Notes under the pieces: model-generated
What the model saw: only the letters and a program-made list of their open reading frames with translations
Told to the model about the DNA's origin: nothing
The model's database searches: none
Source of the DNA: Angiostrongylus vasorum
Taxonomy: Eukaryota; Nematoda; Chromadorea; Rhabditida; Metastrongylidae
Length of the DNA: 64,000 nucleotides
Reading direction: 5' to 3'
Assembly: GCA_018806985.1 (NCBI GenBank)
Contig: JADANN010000034.1
Span: 62,001 to 126,000, forward strand
Made by a program: the position numbers and the translations under genes
Shown: positions 33,180 to 44,839 of the stretch, one piece after another
Layout: each line of letters opens with the position of its first letter
Position numbering within the stretch: the first letter of the stretch is position 1

Positions 33180-33370
33180 AAGCTGGAAATGCTTGGCTTG
33201 TCTATTCAGGAGCTTATGGCCCAAATCAAACGGTTCAGGAAATATGTGCAAATGAGAGGGTTGGAAATGGAACAGTAGCTAGTTCCAAGTCTTGCCGTTG
33301 CATTTATGTCTTAAAGAGAAGCCTTGTCATCGAGTTCCAGCTGTTGCTTTACTATAGGTGTATAGGTGAT
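33180..33370 (+). pseudogene. PLE reverse transcriptase fragment
   Basis: The reading RGLEMEQ, stop, LVPSLAVAFMS and then LLLYYRCIGD corresponds to RGLAMGQ-LAPSLAIAFMS and LLYCRYIDD of the family. The catalytic motif reads CIGD. Confidence 0.7.
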
Positions 33371-33547
33371 TGACTTCCTAGCTGGATCTCGCTCGCGACC
33401 CCACGTCAACAACGTGTTAGCCAGTCCCACTCGTAACAGCGCAGTGAGTAGCCTTTTTGACCAATATGACGTTTCTTTAAAAGTTTGGTCTCCAATAATG
33501 CTACAAATATTTCACCGATTATAGGGCCAATGTTACATAAAATACGT

Positions 33548-33586
33548 CGAAACTCTGAGGAAGGCGAAATCGCCGAAACCTCAGCC
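33548..33586 (+). ncRNA. Hammerhead-like motif with intact core and stem II
   Basis: CTGAGGA, an A, GGCG-aaat-CGCC, GAAA, then CCTC instead of CGTC. Stem II is perfectly paired. Stem III/cleavage-site sequence is altered. A (CAA)-rich tract follows. Confidence 0.5.
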
Positions 33587-33589
33587 ATC

Positions 33590-33665
33590 GACCAACAGCA
33601 CCAACGACAACGACAACAACAACAACAACGACAGCGAAGACCTATACCAACATTACAACAACTCA
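33590..33665 (+). repeat. CAA/CGA-rich simple sequence
   Basis: Runs of caacaacaacaac mixed with cga and cag units follow the hammerhead-like motif directly. The same pair of features recurs inverted at 59945-60034. Confidence 0.8.
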
Positions 33666-33689
33666 ACAAGATCAGTTTATAAGGTCAAA

Positions 33690-34540
33690 TAAATAAATAT
33701 ATAGGTAACCCATAAATATATAGGTGACATCACCGATGATGTCCTTTTATAGACAGCCGTTTTTTTCTGATTAGCGGTCGATGACTATCTGTTTTTATGA
33801 AAACAACTCGTCCTGCAGCACTCGGAACCATTATAGTTTATAGGTATTTGTGCGCCGTGATAAATTTCTATGATAAGGCGATCAATATTTAGGGACAACG
33901 AATATCAAGACAAGGATGAACACGAACCTTTGAATGACGGCCATTATTTTAGCCCTATTTTTTATGCCGATCGGTGAAGAAAAGAGATTGTAGAGATTAA
34001 AGAGATCGTAAAGAAAGAAGAAAGAGAAGGAAGAAAAGAGAAAAGAATTCCCGACTGTTAATCACATTCCGTGTTTCTCTATTCTTTCTTGTTTTCATAG
34101 CCTTTCTCTGACATTTTGAATGCTGTGCTCAAAATCACCTCTCTGCTAATTTTATTTATTTCCCGAAACCACAAATTGTTCAGGTCCCAGCACTTTAGCC
34201 ATATGATTCGTTTCCTAGCATAAGTCACCCAGAAGATCTTTGGATTTTTTCAGTGGATTCGGTTGATTCTTGAGAACTTTTTGTCATCTTCATGCATGGC
34301 CTTGAATATTTGGTCAAATGGACTTAGGTACATCCTTAATAGGGCATTGTCACATCTTCTCGAAAAGCAGTCACTGGCCTTCTGTGATTGCAGGGAGCTT
34401 TTCCCGTATAATGTCGTCCTACGTGCTGACCCGGAAGGAGCAGAAGGCTTGGGTGGATTTGGACACCGTCAGAACCAACGACCTGAATGATAAATCGTTT
34501 TGAATGATAAATCTAACCACTAACTTTAGCACGTAATTGT
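33690..34540. other. No gene recognised
   Basis: AT-rich sequence with a purine-rich (gaaagaag-type) tract at about 34000-34050. No coding motif identified. Confidence 0.5.
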
Positions 34541-34543
34541 AAA

Positions 34544-34833
34544 CTTTATGATCTCCAAAACGGGCGCGTATGGCGCAGTGGTTGGAGGCACCACTGCGAC
34601 ATACACGTGGAGTCGATCCCCGCGCCCATGGCCCACTAAGAGGTCTGCAAACTGGTACCAGACTTGTCTGGGAGGATAGCAGCACTGCGTCGATAAATCG
34701 GTAGGCAACCGCGAAGCATTGTAATGGCCAGATATGCATTCAATCACCTCTAGAGATACCTAATAAGGTCGAATGCATGGCGCATCCTCCAGGGATTGAT
34801 CCACGTCGAGAGCTTTTGGCTTTATGATCTCCA
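34544..34833 (+). repeat. tRNA-derived SINE family 1 with 14-bp target-site duplication
   Basis: The body is 34558-34819 between ctttatgatctcca at 34544-34557 and 34820-34833. The head folds like a tRNA: acceptor strands GGGCGCG (34562-34568) and CGCGCCC (34621-34627) pair perfectly, with an A-box-like tggcgcagtggt. The centre carries caaactggtaccagacttg and the 3' end cgtcgagagctttt. Confidence 0.9.
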
Positions 34834-35069
34834 CTTTCTTCAACACTTTCGCAGGAGAAATATAAATGCCAAATTCAGTATAAAAAATAGGCTTCATCTC
34901 AGAAACATACATCTCCAAAGAGATACCGGCCGAATGGTCCCTTAAGGGATAACCTATCGATGTCGTTTCTACCAATCCTAGATGACGCTGATGAGACACT
35001 CATAGACTCTGAAACTATCGTTTCTAGCTCGAAAACATTTCCTACGAGGTTGATTGCAAGGTTTATTCT

Positions 35070-35106
35070 GCTAGCGTTTCGACGTCTTCGTCTTCATCAG
35101 AGCCGA
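35070..35106 (-). ncRNA. Hammerhead-like motif, canonical CUGAUGA core
   Basis: Minus strand: CGGCT, CTGATGA, an A, GACG-aaga-CGTC, GAAA, CGCT, AGC. Stem II differs at two base pairs from the GGCG/CGCC copies but is fully paired, which is a compensatory pattern. GCT/AGC gives stem I. The cleavage triplet is changed (GCT rather than GTC). Confidence 0.6.
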
Positions 35107-35279
35107 TGGTCCGAGTCGGTGGTCCACAGCCGTTCGTCATCTCGATGTGGCGCATTCGTTGCCGCACCGAGACTGATCTTCTTCAGTGCATACCGCACGA
35201 ATGAGGCATAATCACTCGGAAGTCCTCTTTTATAGAGGGTGGCTGTTGTTGATATGACTATCCGTCGATAATAATTTGT

Positions 35280-35580
35280 TAGTATTCTTGTTGAGCAAAC
35301 ACGAGGTGTTATTTTTATTCTTTATTCACGAACCAGCTGACGTTTCGGTGGATTTCGCCTTCCTCAAAGCCTGCAAAGGTGAAGTTGACAGCAATCCATT
35401 CGGCACACCACCTCCATAACCAAACAGAGAAAACGCTAGACCAAGATTTCAATCACATTGAACACAGGTCTGCACATTCACCGCTTTCTATGAGTCTTCC
35501 ACTGAGTATGTCGCGTGGGAGCAACCGCACAAAATTCACATGGAGGCGTAATGTGCTCTTCTCACCAGAATAATAGGTTT
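35280..35580 (-). mobile_element. PLE terminal repeat
   Basis: The left end has attcttgttgagcaaacacg, then tctttattcacgaa, a hammerhead-like motif (35335-35372), and further right the cacattcaccgctttctatg and cgtgggagcaacc blocks. All recur in the same order at 53130-53400. Confidence 0.75.
35335..35372 (-). ncRNA. Hammerhead-like motif, one core change
   Basis: Minus strand: GGCT, TTGAGGA (first C replaced by T), AGGCG-aaat-CCACC, GAAA, CGTC, AGC. Confidence 0.5.
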
Positions 35581-35679
35581 ACATATTGCCCAATATCACG
35601 CGTGATAATAAGCTATAAGATAACAATAATATATTAAGATAATACAACTAATATAACTCATAAGCTAGTATCCATCGAT

Positions 35680-36200
35680 GATCTTGCGTCTACCGATGCA
35701 CCATTGATTATGGTTAGACCTATCATTAGCTGTGTAGACGGGCCAACGAATAGGATAACATGGTTTTATCCCTAATATTTACCCAGTTGTTGAAACACAT
35801 TCCAGCCCATCTTACGAATACTCAGATGTTTCTGGATCGTCTACGTACTGCGCAGCCCAACAGCGCATACGTATAATGGAGTCCTTCGACGTGACCGCCC
35901 TTTATACAAACGTGTCGAATGACTCCGCAATGCAAACCATATTCGAACTCCTTATGCAACACGAACGAGAAATAAACATGTATGGCTTCAAAATTGAGCA
36001 GTTGATGGCACTCTTGAAAGAATGCTTGAGCTGCTCGATCTTCAAATGGTCCGGAAATTACTACGCTCTAATAAGAGGGTTGGCAATGGGACAGCAACTG
36101 GCACCAAGTCTTGCCATTGCGTTTATGTCTAAGTGGAAGCACCGGTGATCGATCTCGGGCCGTGACTCTACTGTAGATGTATTGATGACTGTTTTGTCCC
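35680..36200 (+). pseudogene. PLE reverse transcriptase, best-preserved fragment
   Basis: An open block from 35876 gives MESFDVTALYTNVSNDSAMQ, then EREINMYGFKIEQL, then IRGLAMGQQLAPSLAIAFMS. A single-base shift leads to LYCRCIDDCF near 36170, where the family has LYCRYIDDCF. The RT then stops abruptly and terminal-repeat sequence begins at about 36197. Confidence 0.8.
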
Positions 36201-36280
36201 TCGTGTTTGCTCAACAAGAATACGAAGAATTACTTGATCAATGCCGAGGTTAATAGTAAGTCGGACGTGGGATAATAATT
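36197..36280 (+). mobile_element. PLE terminal-repeat tail joined to RT
   Basis: The sequence cgtgtttgctcaacaagaat and the following 60 bases nearly equal 30610-30680. It is fused directly to the RT after the CIDDCF codons, so the RT 3' half, linker and endonuclease are deleted. Confidence 0.7.
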
Positions 36281-37245
36281 TGTTTTCCAACGGATAGTCC
36301 ATCCTGCAGCAGTCGGTATTATGTCTGCGAATAGCAAAACAATCTTTGCAATAAATCATGTTATCAACCTGTTGCAAGCTCAGGAAATTAAGCACATGTT
36401 GATTATTTTGCTACCGAGGTTAAATGGCGATCGGTTTAAAAAATTGAAAAGATAGTTAGATTGACAAAGAGAAAGTTTCGAGGATGTGAAGAGAGTCGCG
36501 TAAGAATCAAAAACTATCTCAACAGAGGTGTGGTCCTATGATCAAGTGCAAGTCGTTTTTCCCGTCAGGAAACCTTGTACACGAGACACAGCACAGACTT
36601 TACTAACGACGTCATCGCAACAGCGAATAAATACTCAAAACCACAATGAAAACAACGAAACTCACAACTTGTAGAAAGTCCAAGACTGCTATCACCACAT
36701 GGCCAAGCGAAAGATGAATTCAGATCACTGTGAGACGACAATCAACCCAGTACATCACAAGCATTAAACAACAAGAACATTGGTTGCAGAAACAACGGAA
36801 ACTTCAAAGGCCGTCGCGTCGAAGAAGAGAAGGATAAAATTATTTAACAACGTAACGAAATCTCAACAAATAAGATATACATGTAATGACTAACAAACTC
36901 AAATATACTGGTATTACTGAAGGAATAGAGAACATTAACAGAAATTGTGAAAGAATAAAAAAATAACCTAGACAGGGCAACATTTACAGTGATCAACGCC
37001 CACTTTAATGGAAAGTCGGTGATGGGAATTCAACGCGACAGTATTTATGGTTTGCACCGCCGTCCAAAAGAGGATGACTTCAACCATCATTTTGCATGAT
37101 GGAATGCGTTAGAGAAACACTGTAAACGTAAAATCAATAGAAAACGACATAGCAAATTAGAAAAGTGAGAAATCAGAAGAAAAATGAATCATATACGTCT
37201 GCAACTATGAATATTCACGCTGAAGGACTTCCATAGTTACGCGTC
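36280..37245. other. No gene recognised
   Basis: About 1 kb of A-rich sequence without recognisable coding or repeat content. Confidence 0.5.
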
Positions 37246-37249
37246 CTAT

Positions 37250-37835
37250 CTTCAAACCTTATAATTACAATGTTTTTACACTTTATTTTCTGCCTACTAC
37301 AATTTTCAAGGCAGGGTACTAAGCGAAATACAACCACAACGTTGCTGAGATATTTGCAAAACTCTGGACCGGAGGTGCCTATGGTGGGGAAAGAACGCAC
37401 TATTGTCCTTTCCGGGGAGTAACGCGTTCACCACCACACCATACGGGTCCTTCTTTTTCGCTTGTCTCTCAGCTAATTCTATCGATCAGCGCCATCAGCA
37501 ATCACCCATCAACGGGATTGATTTGGGGAGCCCACGTCGACATTGAACCCAGTTAATCTGAGGATGATGGCGCTGATCGATAGAACTAGCTGAGAGAGAG
37601 GCGAAACCAAGGACCGGCATGGTGTGGTGGTGAACGCGTTACTCCCCGGAAAGGACAATAGCGCGTTCGTTCCCCACCATTGACACCCTGCGGTCGAGAG
37701 TTTTGCATATATCTCCGCACCGTTGTGGTTATAATTACAATTAAATGGAAGAAAAACGTCCGCTCAAAAGGGTCTTGCTCAGCCGTTGCATTTTCGGGAC
37801 AACTTTTTTCCTTCATTGAAATTGGCGTTCTTGGA
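37250..37835. repeat. Inverted dimer of F repeat
   Basis: A minus-oriented F copy (about 37270-37556) is joined head to head to a plus-oriented copy (about 37562-37835). The arms, about 200 bp, can pair from cagcgccatcag/ctgatggcgctg outward to ttttgcaaatatc-type sequence. The same dimer recurs at 54345-54740. Confidence 0.8.
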
Positions 37836-37839
37836 GTCC

Positions 37840-39130
37840 CAATAGACAATGAGGTGCTGAGATTTTAGACCGGTTATCACGGAACGAACCTGTCGGATAC
37901 AATAACCTCCAAATATCTTAACGAAAATGAAAGCCGTCCGCTGAAGTCATCAGGACATTCCGAATCTGCTTGAGAATAAAAATGCGGACTCAAAAAGATG
38001 ATCCATTCTTTTTTTCAAACAATGTCAGAAGTAAGAATGACTCGTTCATCTTTACTAAATTATTGCCTGTAATTCCTAATACTTCGCTTCTAGAACAACA
38101 AACAACTGGAGAGGAGTGAGCTGAAATCAGATGGAAGAGTATATAGTGCAGAAATCTACCGGTAGGTCACGATGTTAGCGAGTAAGGCAACTTGCCACTT
38201 GTCAAGCCCAATAACATGAGCATGCATAGAGACTATGATTTGATTGATAATGCACGACCTAGGAAAATTGCTGCCAAAAACCTTTAAGAAAATTAATCAT
38301 TTCACCATGATGCGAATTGCACTTCTGCCAAAGAGCGCTTCTGCCGCAACGACAGCATCACTGAGCGATCGTTAGTGCTTGGTTGAGATAGTACACCACG
38401 TACACCTCGAGGTCGCTGCCATCCAATGGTACCAAACTCCACTCTTACCATCAGCATTAGCCACGTAGCGTTTCACATTCGGTAAAGTACCCTGGAATTC
38501 TTCTAGTCTACAAACAAATAATAACAAACCATAGTAAAAAATATACGTAGACCTCGGTTCTGACAAATATGAAAAATCTTAAACAGTGAGTGACGCATCT
38601 CTAATAACTACTTTTTTGCAGGGACTTTTTCATGATTTCGACGCTGACAAATTTACTGAATTTGGAACTAGACGTTGGGCATATCAACGTCATGAATTTA
38701 CCGACTGTAGGAAAACAAGCACTTAAAGTTCTCCAACAACACTTTTTGAAAGAAGCAACCTAAATAATTCAGAAAGAATTCGTTAGCAGAAGAAAATTAC
38801 GTAGCAGTGAAAAAGCTTTCTAGAATAATTGGATAAAAGAGAACCTCATAAACAGCTGGAAGAAGTAACGTGCAAGATATAGCCTATATACAAGTACATT
38901 CATGAACACGAATGCAATTTCGGATGTACGAAATTCATCAGAAGATTTGACGTTCCAGAAATGGAATGCTCATTCCCTGAATACTCTAAACGTTAATCAA
39001 AGTATTATAAAAGCTTTATGAGCATTTCCATCTTGTTGCCACACAGAAACATGTCACAGAGTTTCTAGAAAAACCACCTTGCAGTCGTTCACATTATGAG
39101 GTGGTTCTTGAAAAAAGCGTATGAACGATA
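37840..39130. other. No gene recognised; one possible small exon
   Basis: On the minus strand, an acceptor-like ttgtttgtag near 38512 is followed by an open LEEFQGTLPNVKRYVANAD and a GTAAG-like donor. The family is unknown, the support is weak and no partner exons were found. Confidence 0.25.
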
Positions 39131-39135
39131 AAAGG

Positions 39136-39403
39136 TACAGCTCTCAGCGTTAATTAATCCATGAGGGATGCGTCACGCATCCGACATCACTAAGCATCGT
39201 TGAAGTTGTTTGAATCCCTGCCCTTTAAGACAATCACAGTGACCCACCGATATATCGAACCAGCGCTGCGATCCTCCCAGAGAAGTTTCGTTCCAATTTG
39301 CCGACCCCGGAGGGATGGAAGACTTGGTGGACCATGGGCGTGGGAGTAGATCCCATGGGTATTGCAAGGAGCCTCCGACCACTACTCCACGCGTGCCCTA
39401 GTG
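39136..39403 (-). repeat. tRNA-derived SINE family 1, diverged copy
   Basis: The right end has the tRNA-like head in complement (tccacgcgtgccc). The centre has ccaatttgccgaccccggag, and the left end is the tail (agctctcagcgttaattaat). No clear target-site duplication. Confidence 0.8.
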
Positions 39404-40472
39404 GGTTTTGATTGATTTAGAATGTCTTGGCTGTTCCTGCAGTTTATAAGGGCTTCAAATTATACTCTCTTTAAAAAGCAGATCATTTAGACTGATGACA
39501 CTTATATTTTACTTGTGTATTATTCTTTACTGAATTATCTGGAATGGAGAAAGGTCCAACATTGAATTCTTCTTGTTCCTTTGCTGCTAACTCCTCATGG
39601 TCATTTCATCTCGAGGTTAACCATTCTTTACAAACCGGAACAATCAAGTTACTCAGTGAAAAAATCGGAACCATAGAAAATAACAAGAAAAAAATTCCCA
39701 TAGTCTTTATATCTACATCCAAAATTTTATTCAATATCCTTTCGCAATGGATTTCGGCTTCTATATCGTCTTCGAGCGGTCGATTATTTTTTTCATTCCT
39801 ACTTTCGTTTCTGATTTCGGTTTTAACATCGTCACCGAATGAACTAGTAGGAAGACCGAGCGAATGATTCGTTGCCGAAAACATACCTCCACGGATCTTT
39901 GCAAGGTTAAGTCAGGACTCTAGAGAGGACCAAGTTGCCCAACTAGCAGTAGGCCGGTGTCAGTACCCCGCACACTGGGTACTCCCATCTATGGCATTAG
40001 GTGGTGAGACAACCGGTGAGAGGCCACAAAATCTTGAGCTACGCAGGAAGTTCTGAGGAACATAAACACGATAAGCCATACAGATTGCTTCTTATTCTGC
40101 GCGTATAATGCCAAATCACTCCCTACAGACACTGGCCTCCACCCCTTCTTTAAGCCGCAGATCGTATTAAACTTTATGTGATCGCACTGAAAGAAGGAAG
40201 ACAGACATGCGCGAACTAAATAGGGGAAGTTTGTCATCCGAGGTCTCGTCACGAACTTCCAGCGGCGTAGGCTTTGCCGTACATCCGTCTACTATCCATC
40301 TCGTCGACTCACACGAGATCCTTTCCTCTCGCATAGCCGTCCTCCGTCTTCAACTGACGCGTCATACGAATATCACAATCATCAACTGCTACTCACGGGC
40401 TGTCGCAGCTCATGAGTACGTTTTAGATGTATTGAGGAAGTAATCCGGAATAATAAAGCATATCATAAATTC

Positions 40473-40901
40473 GTGGTTTTAGACCTCAACGCCAGATTAG
40501 GAAAGGCCAACGGAAGCGAATACAGGATTGGTAATTTCGGATTAGGAGAAAGAAATGAGAATGGAAACCGTCTCGGAGGACTCCTGTCAGCAGCACCTCT
40601 CTTTCATGGAAACTCGCTTTTCCACAAGAAAGAAAGCTACCGCTGGACATGGGAGTCTTCTAACGTCATAACTCATGCGGAGATCGACCACATTCTGACA
40701 AAGAGAAGATGGTGCCTACTTGACACATCGGTAGTCCTGTCATTCTGTACTGGTTCGGATTACCACCTTCAACACTCTAAGGTTCGACTAAGCCGTAAGC
40801 AAGAAAAGAATTTATGTCATAGACCACGAGGAAAAAGTCTAGCTATGTACGACGAGAAAATTCTGAACGACGGCCTATCCAAACGTGACTGGTTATCTTA
40901 A
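40473..40901 (+). pseudogene. RTE apurinic-type endonuclease, C-terminal half
   Basis: A 142-residue open piece carries LDLNARLGK (catalytic Asp-x-Asn), EIDHILTKRRW and GSDYHLQ (the family SDH-type site reads SDY). The SDH histidine is shifted, so activity is doubtful. Confidence 0.8.
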
Positions 40902-42577
40902 AGAAAGCTAGACTACGAGCTACTTGTCAAAAGAATGATAAACTGTGCTGAATTCGCCTTAGTTCCTTAAGCAGGACGATCGGATCGCATCTCCATCGCT
41001 ACTAAGGAGTTGTTCGAAAAGAGAAGTAGACTGAAGCCTGATCCTACTGTGACCCAATTAACACGGCTAGTAGAAAATTTCGGCTGTAGAAGAGCTTTGC
41101 AGGAAGATCTACATCGGTACAGGCAAAGAAACTACTGGAACCAGCAGAGAAAAGAAGTAGTATGAAAAAAATGTCATCGGGACTTTTATGATTACAATGC
41201 TCAGCTGTCAGCCCTGATGAACGAAGACGGGATTGTCAGAACTTCCTACCATTATATGGAATTAATAACGGAAGCGTTCTACACCAGCCCTTCCCGTTCC
41301 ATAATCACCGTCCAAGACCTTAATATCCCCGCTGGAGAAAAACCACCTGAATTTCTCTGTCGGAGGTTGAGTTGCAATAGAAAGTATGAAAAGAGGCATA
41401 GCTCCCGGACCCGACAATATTACCGCCGACTTTCTTAGAGCTGGGAGCCATAATGCACTTATTGCAAACCATATGACAGCCTACCTCCAAAAGGGAAAAA
41501 AATTACAGGCCAGTCGAGGACGTCGCCCACGGTCATCCTGCCAAAGAAAGGTGATTGAAGGGATCTTCGTAATTATCATCCGATAAGCTTGTTGAGCGAC
41601 CTCTACAAGACCTTGACAAAGATTATCCTGTAGCTCATGTAAGGGAAATTGGATGAGGCTCAGCCAGTGAAGAAGCAGGATTTGGACAAGGATTTTGCTC
41701 CATGGACCACATCCAAACTGCGTCCAGGGTTACCGAAGTTTGTCGGGAATACCACTTGCCTCTAGGCCTAACTTTGTCGACTATGAAAAAGTGTTTGACG
41801 GTGTCGAAGGCAGTCCTATCAGCGCTCATAGGCCAAGGAGTAGACCGGTCCCTACATGAGAACTCTGTCTGACTGTTATCGGAACTACTCTACGAAAATG
41901 CAGCCTTTCCTTCACCTTTTACCACACCCATAGAAATAGGGGTTCGATAGAGTGACAAAATATCGCCAAAGCTGTTTAGTGTCGCATTGCAACGGATAAT
42001 GGAGTCGCTCGATTGGGATGATAAAGGCATACGTATTGACAGAATATTCCTATCAAACCTTCGTTTTACCGATGACATCGCCATTTTCTGAAAACTACGA
42101 ACGAACTAGAGACGACTATCAACGAGCTTAACGAAAGCGGGAAAAAAATATCAGACTACATATAAATCGGAAGAATACCCAGTTCGTGATAAGCCCATAG
42201 TGCAAAGGCGAAAAAAATTGAACTGGATGCCTCTCTGATTGCATAGATCACCACGTACGTACACCTTGAGCGATCAGTGAACATGGAAAACAACATGAAG
42301 GAGGAATCAAACAGAAGAAGGAGAGCGGCTTAGGCCACATTCGACGCTCTCAACGAAGCCACCGACCAACTGAAGGACCCGAAAATCCGCTCTCACCTTT
42401 TTTGATTCAACGGTTATGTTGCAGAGTCGTGGGCTGGTACTTCATCTTCGTCAACGGAACTGTGAACTACTCTTAGAGCGCTTCAACGATGTCTATAAAA
42501 CCGGCACTGTCAATATATAACCGGAAAGCGAAATCCTGATTTTCCGAAATCTGTCCCATCTTCGGGATTAAGGAAAG

Positions 42578-42874
42578 TATACATCGATTGGCGCAGTGGT
42601 TGGAGGCGCCCCCTGCGACACACATGTGGAATCGATCCCCGCGCCTATGGCTCACCAAGCCTTCCATCCCTCCGGGGTCGGCAAATTGGTACCAGATTTG
42701 TCTGGGAGGATAGCAGCACTGGCACGATACATCGATAGGCCACCGCGAGTAAAGGCCAGATATGCATTCAGTTACCTTCAACGACACTTAATTAAGTCGA
42801 ATACATGGCGCACCCCTCAGGGGATTGATTAAAGCCGAGAGCTTTATCCTTTTTAGAGCTTTATACATCGATTG
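42578..42874 (+). repeat. tRNA-derived SINE family 1 with 13-bp target-site duplication, nested in RTE
   Basis: tatacatcgattg occurs at 42578-42590 and 42862-42874. The body starts within the tRNA-like head (gcgcagtggttggaggc), so the first few head bases are missing. It continues through gtcggcaaattggtaccag to the ctttatcctttt tail. Confidence 0.9.
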
Positions 42875-43109
42875 TGAAACATAGATGGGCCGGCCACATA
42901 ATGAGAAGAACAAACGACAGGTGTACAAAGAACTGTAGAGTGGACTACAAACGTCCTCTACGATGCCTACTTACAGATTGGGCAGACGTGTTCATAAACA
43001 GAGTTAATCAGCTGTACCCGCAGCTGCCCGTTATTTCACAGATCATGGTGTGAGAATCGCACGAGCGCCCACGTTCGAATGAAACCACCACCGTGGACAA
43101 CGACTGCAA

Positions 43110-44435
43110 GGCAAAGAAACGAATAGCAAATGTTTTGGTGTCCGCACAACTCGCGAAGACTTATCGTCCAAATATTCAAGTATCTACAGAAACTGCGTGC
43201 ACATTAATAGCATTGGACTGCCTATTATACACTCATTGGCCCACTATGAGCAATTCCAATATTTCGCGCTGCCCTTCGCTGTGTTTTGCATGCTGCGCAA
43301 ACTCCTGTCTTACAAGCGCGACAAGCACTTTGGCAGTATAAAATGCAGTGGCAAGTCACTCATTCTTTGGCAACGTTATTCACGAAAACCTAGTTACTTC
43401 GGGGAGCGCTTCTTGTTAAATATTTGCGTCATATGTTACAAGCAAAATAGTCTGCAGAGAATCATTTTCTGTTTGCGATGTCGTCGCAGTAACGACTGTT
43501 CCATTGGGAGATTTTAATGATCAGCGAGAACTTGATTTTTTTTTCCAAGGAATGGATGAATCTCACTAGCAAATCCATGCGGAAGACAGGAATCCAGTAA
43601 GAATTTTTCCCTCTTTTACAGACTCCAACTTGGCGACTCTGCTATTTATTTTTTTTATTCATTATTGTTATTCTAGTTTTTAATGTCTGCGGTGATAATT
43701 CTTTTAGGAGATCTTTTCCTTATAGGATAATCAACGCATCTGGCTTGATCTTAGCCTTCTCGTGTGTTAGCTAGCGGCAAGCATTATGAATGAAACAGTG
43801 CTAAGCATATCCTTCGGCGGATGATGAGCGGAAGAGGTCGATGTAGTTCTTTTATAGTTCGATAGGTTCGTGAACGATGGTTGAAACGCAGGAACTAGCA
43901 TTATCAGTATTTCCTAGAGTGATCTTCGTCATTGAATGTGGCATAGTTCAATGTTCTTGCTTTTGGACTACCACGACGACATTGAGTGCACCCTTTCGTT
44001 TCAAGGAAAGTCAGATGTTCGACCGTAGAGGAACGTGCTGTTTGGGAATATGAGGATCATAAAAAAAAGTGTTTGTGATGGGTTCCGAATACGTTCTTTA
44101 GCGGTAGAGCTGATAAATCAGTAGTGATTTGTTACGCACAAAGAAAGAAGTCAGTGAGCCAAGTTGTAATAACTGTGCCCTTACCTTATTAACTGTTCAT
44201 CACATGTTATGGCCACCGGCATGTGGAAGGACGTTCCCGTCTTATCAGTAATCTCTCATCAGTTCAGAGAGGAATTTTCACATCCTATGTTAGATGGATT
44301 ACTGTGTGGAAATCTTATACTATATCTCTACTCGAATGACTAAACATCTGGCTTCACACCGCATTTCAAAACTTAACTCCAAATTGCTGACGCATACGTT
44401 GTACTAAGATGTGCCGGTGAATCGAAAGAATGGGC
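43110..44435. other. No gene recognised
   Basis: One open stretch of about 106 codons at 43197-43517 begins with a non-ATG codon and has no recognisable family. I do not call it a gene. Confidence 0.45.
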
Positions 44436-44439
44436 ATGG

Positions 44440-44570
44440 AGTCAGGTGTTCTTTTTCTGTTGACTACATCCTCGATGCTCTTAAAAGCTTCCAAGCCGCT
44501 CATTTCCTTCTGCTCAACTCTGGAGCTAAGTCGTTCATCAAATTGATTTCCCAGCCTAGATAGACGTCAG
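44440..44570 (-). mobile_element. RTE fragment
   Basis: The minus strand gives LAPELSRRKRAA and FKSIEDVV-like sequence. It matches the 3' part of the RTE at 51600-51680. Confidence 0.65.
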
Positions 44571-44575
44571 TGTTC

Positions 44576-44830
44576 GGAGGCACCCTGCAACACACACGTG
44601 GAATCGATCCCCGCGCCCGTGGGTCACCGAGCCTTCTATCTCTTCGTGGTCGGCAAATTGGTACCAGACTTGTCTGGGAGGATAGCAGCACTGGCCCGAC
44701 ACATCATTAGTTCAGCGCGAGTCATTGTAAAGGCCAGATATGCATTCAATCACCTCCAACGATACTTAATGGAATCGAATGCATGGCGCATCCCTCAGGG
44801 CTTGATCAACGCCGAGAGTTTATCCTTCTT
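44576..44830 (+). repeat. tRNA-derived SINE family 1, head slightly truncated
   Basis: Starts in the head (cggaggcaccctgcaacac), has the central caaattggtaccagacttg and ends gccgagagtttatcc. It adjoins the RTE fragment. Confidence 0.85.
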
Positions 44831-44839
44831 CTATAGAAC

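Larger units (their letters stand above)
39905..43110 (+). mobile_element. RTE non-LTR retrotransposon, near full length but decayed, with nested SINE
   Basis: In order: upstream region, endonuclease (GVGFAVHPS, LDLNARLGKANG, HAEIDHILTKRRW, GSDYHL at about 40270-40780), linker (MELITEAFYT, SMKRGIAPGPDNI near 41390), RT (IRPISLL-like, GFGQGFCSMDHI near 41680, FTDDIAIF at about 42065-42088) and C-terminal RWAGHIMRRTND near 42885. A SINE splits the last part at 42578-42874. Stops and shifts are spread along it. Confidence 0.85.

Noticed and set aside
33590..33665. CRISPR-like or coding polyglutamine tract
   Set aside because: Simple CAA/CGA repeats without spacers. No supported open reading frame around them.
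39544..39884. Overlapping open frames on both strands with hydrophobic stretches
   Set aside because: Neither strand shows a family motif. Serine- and charge-rich composition explains the open frames.
43197..43517. 106-codon open frame after the RTE
   Set aside because: No ATG start, no family resemblance and no splice or promoter context.
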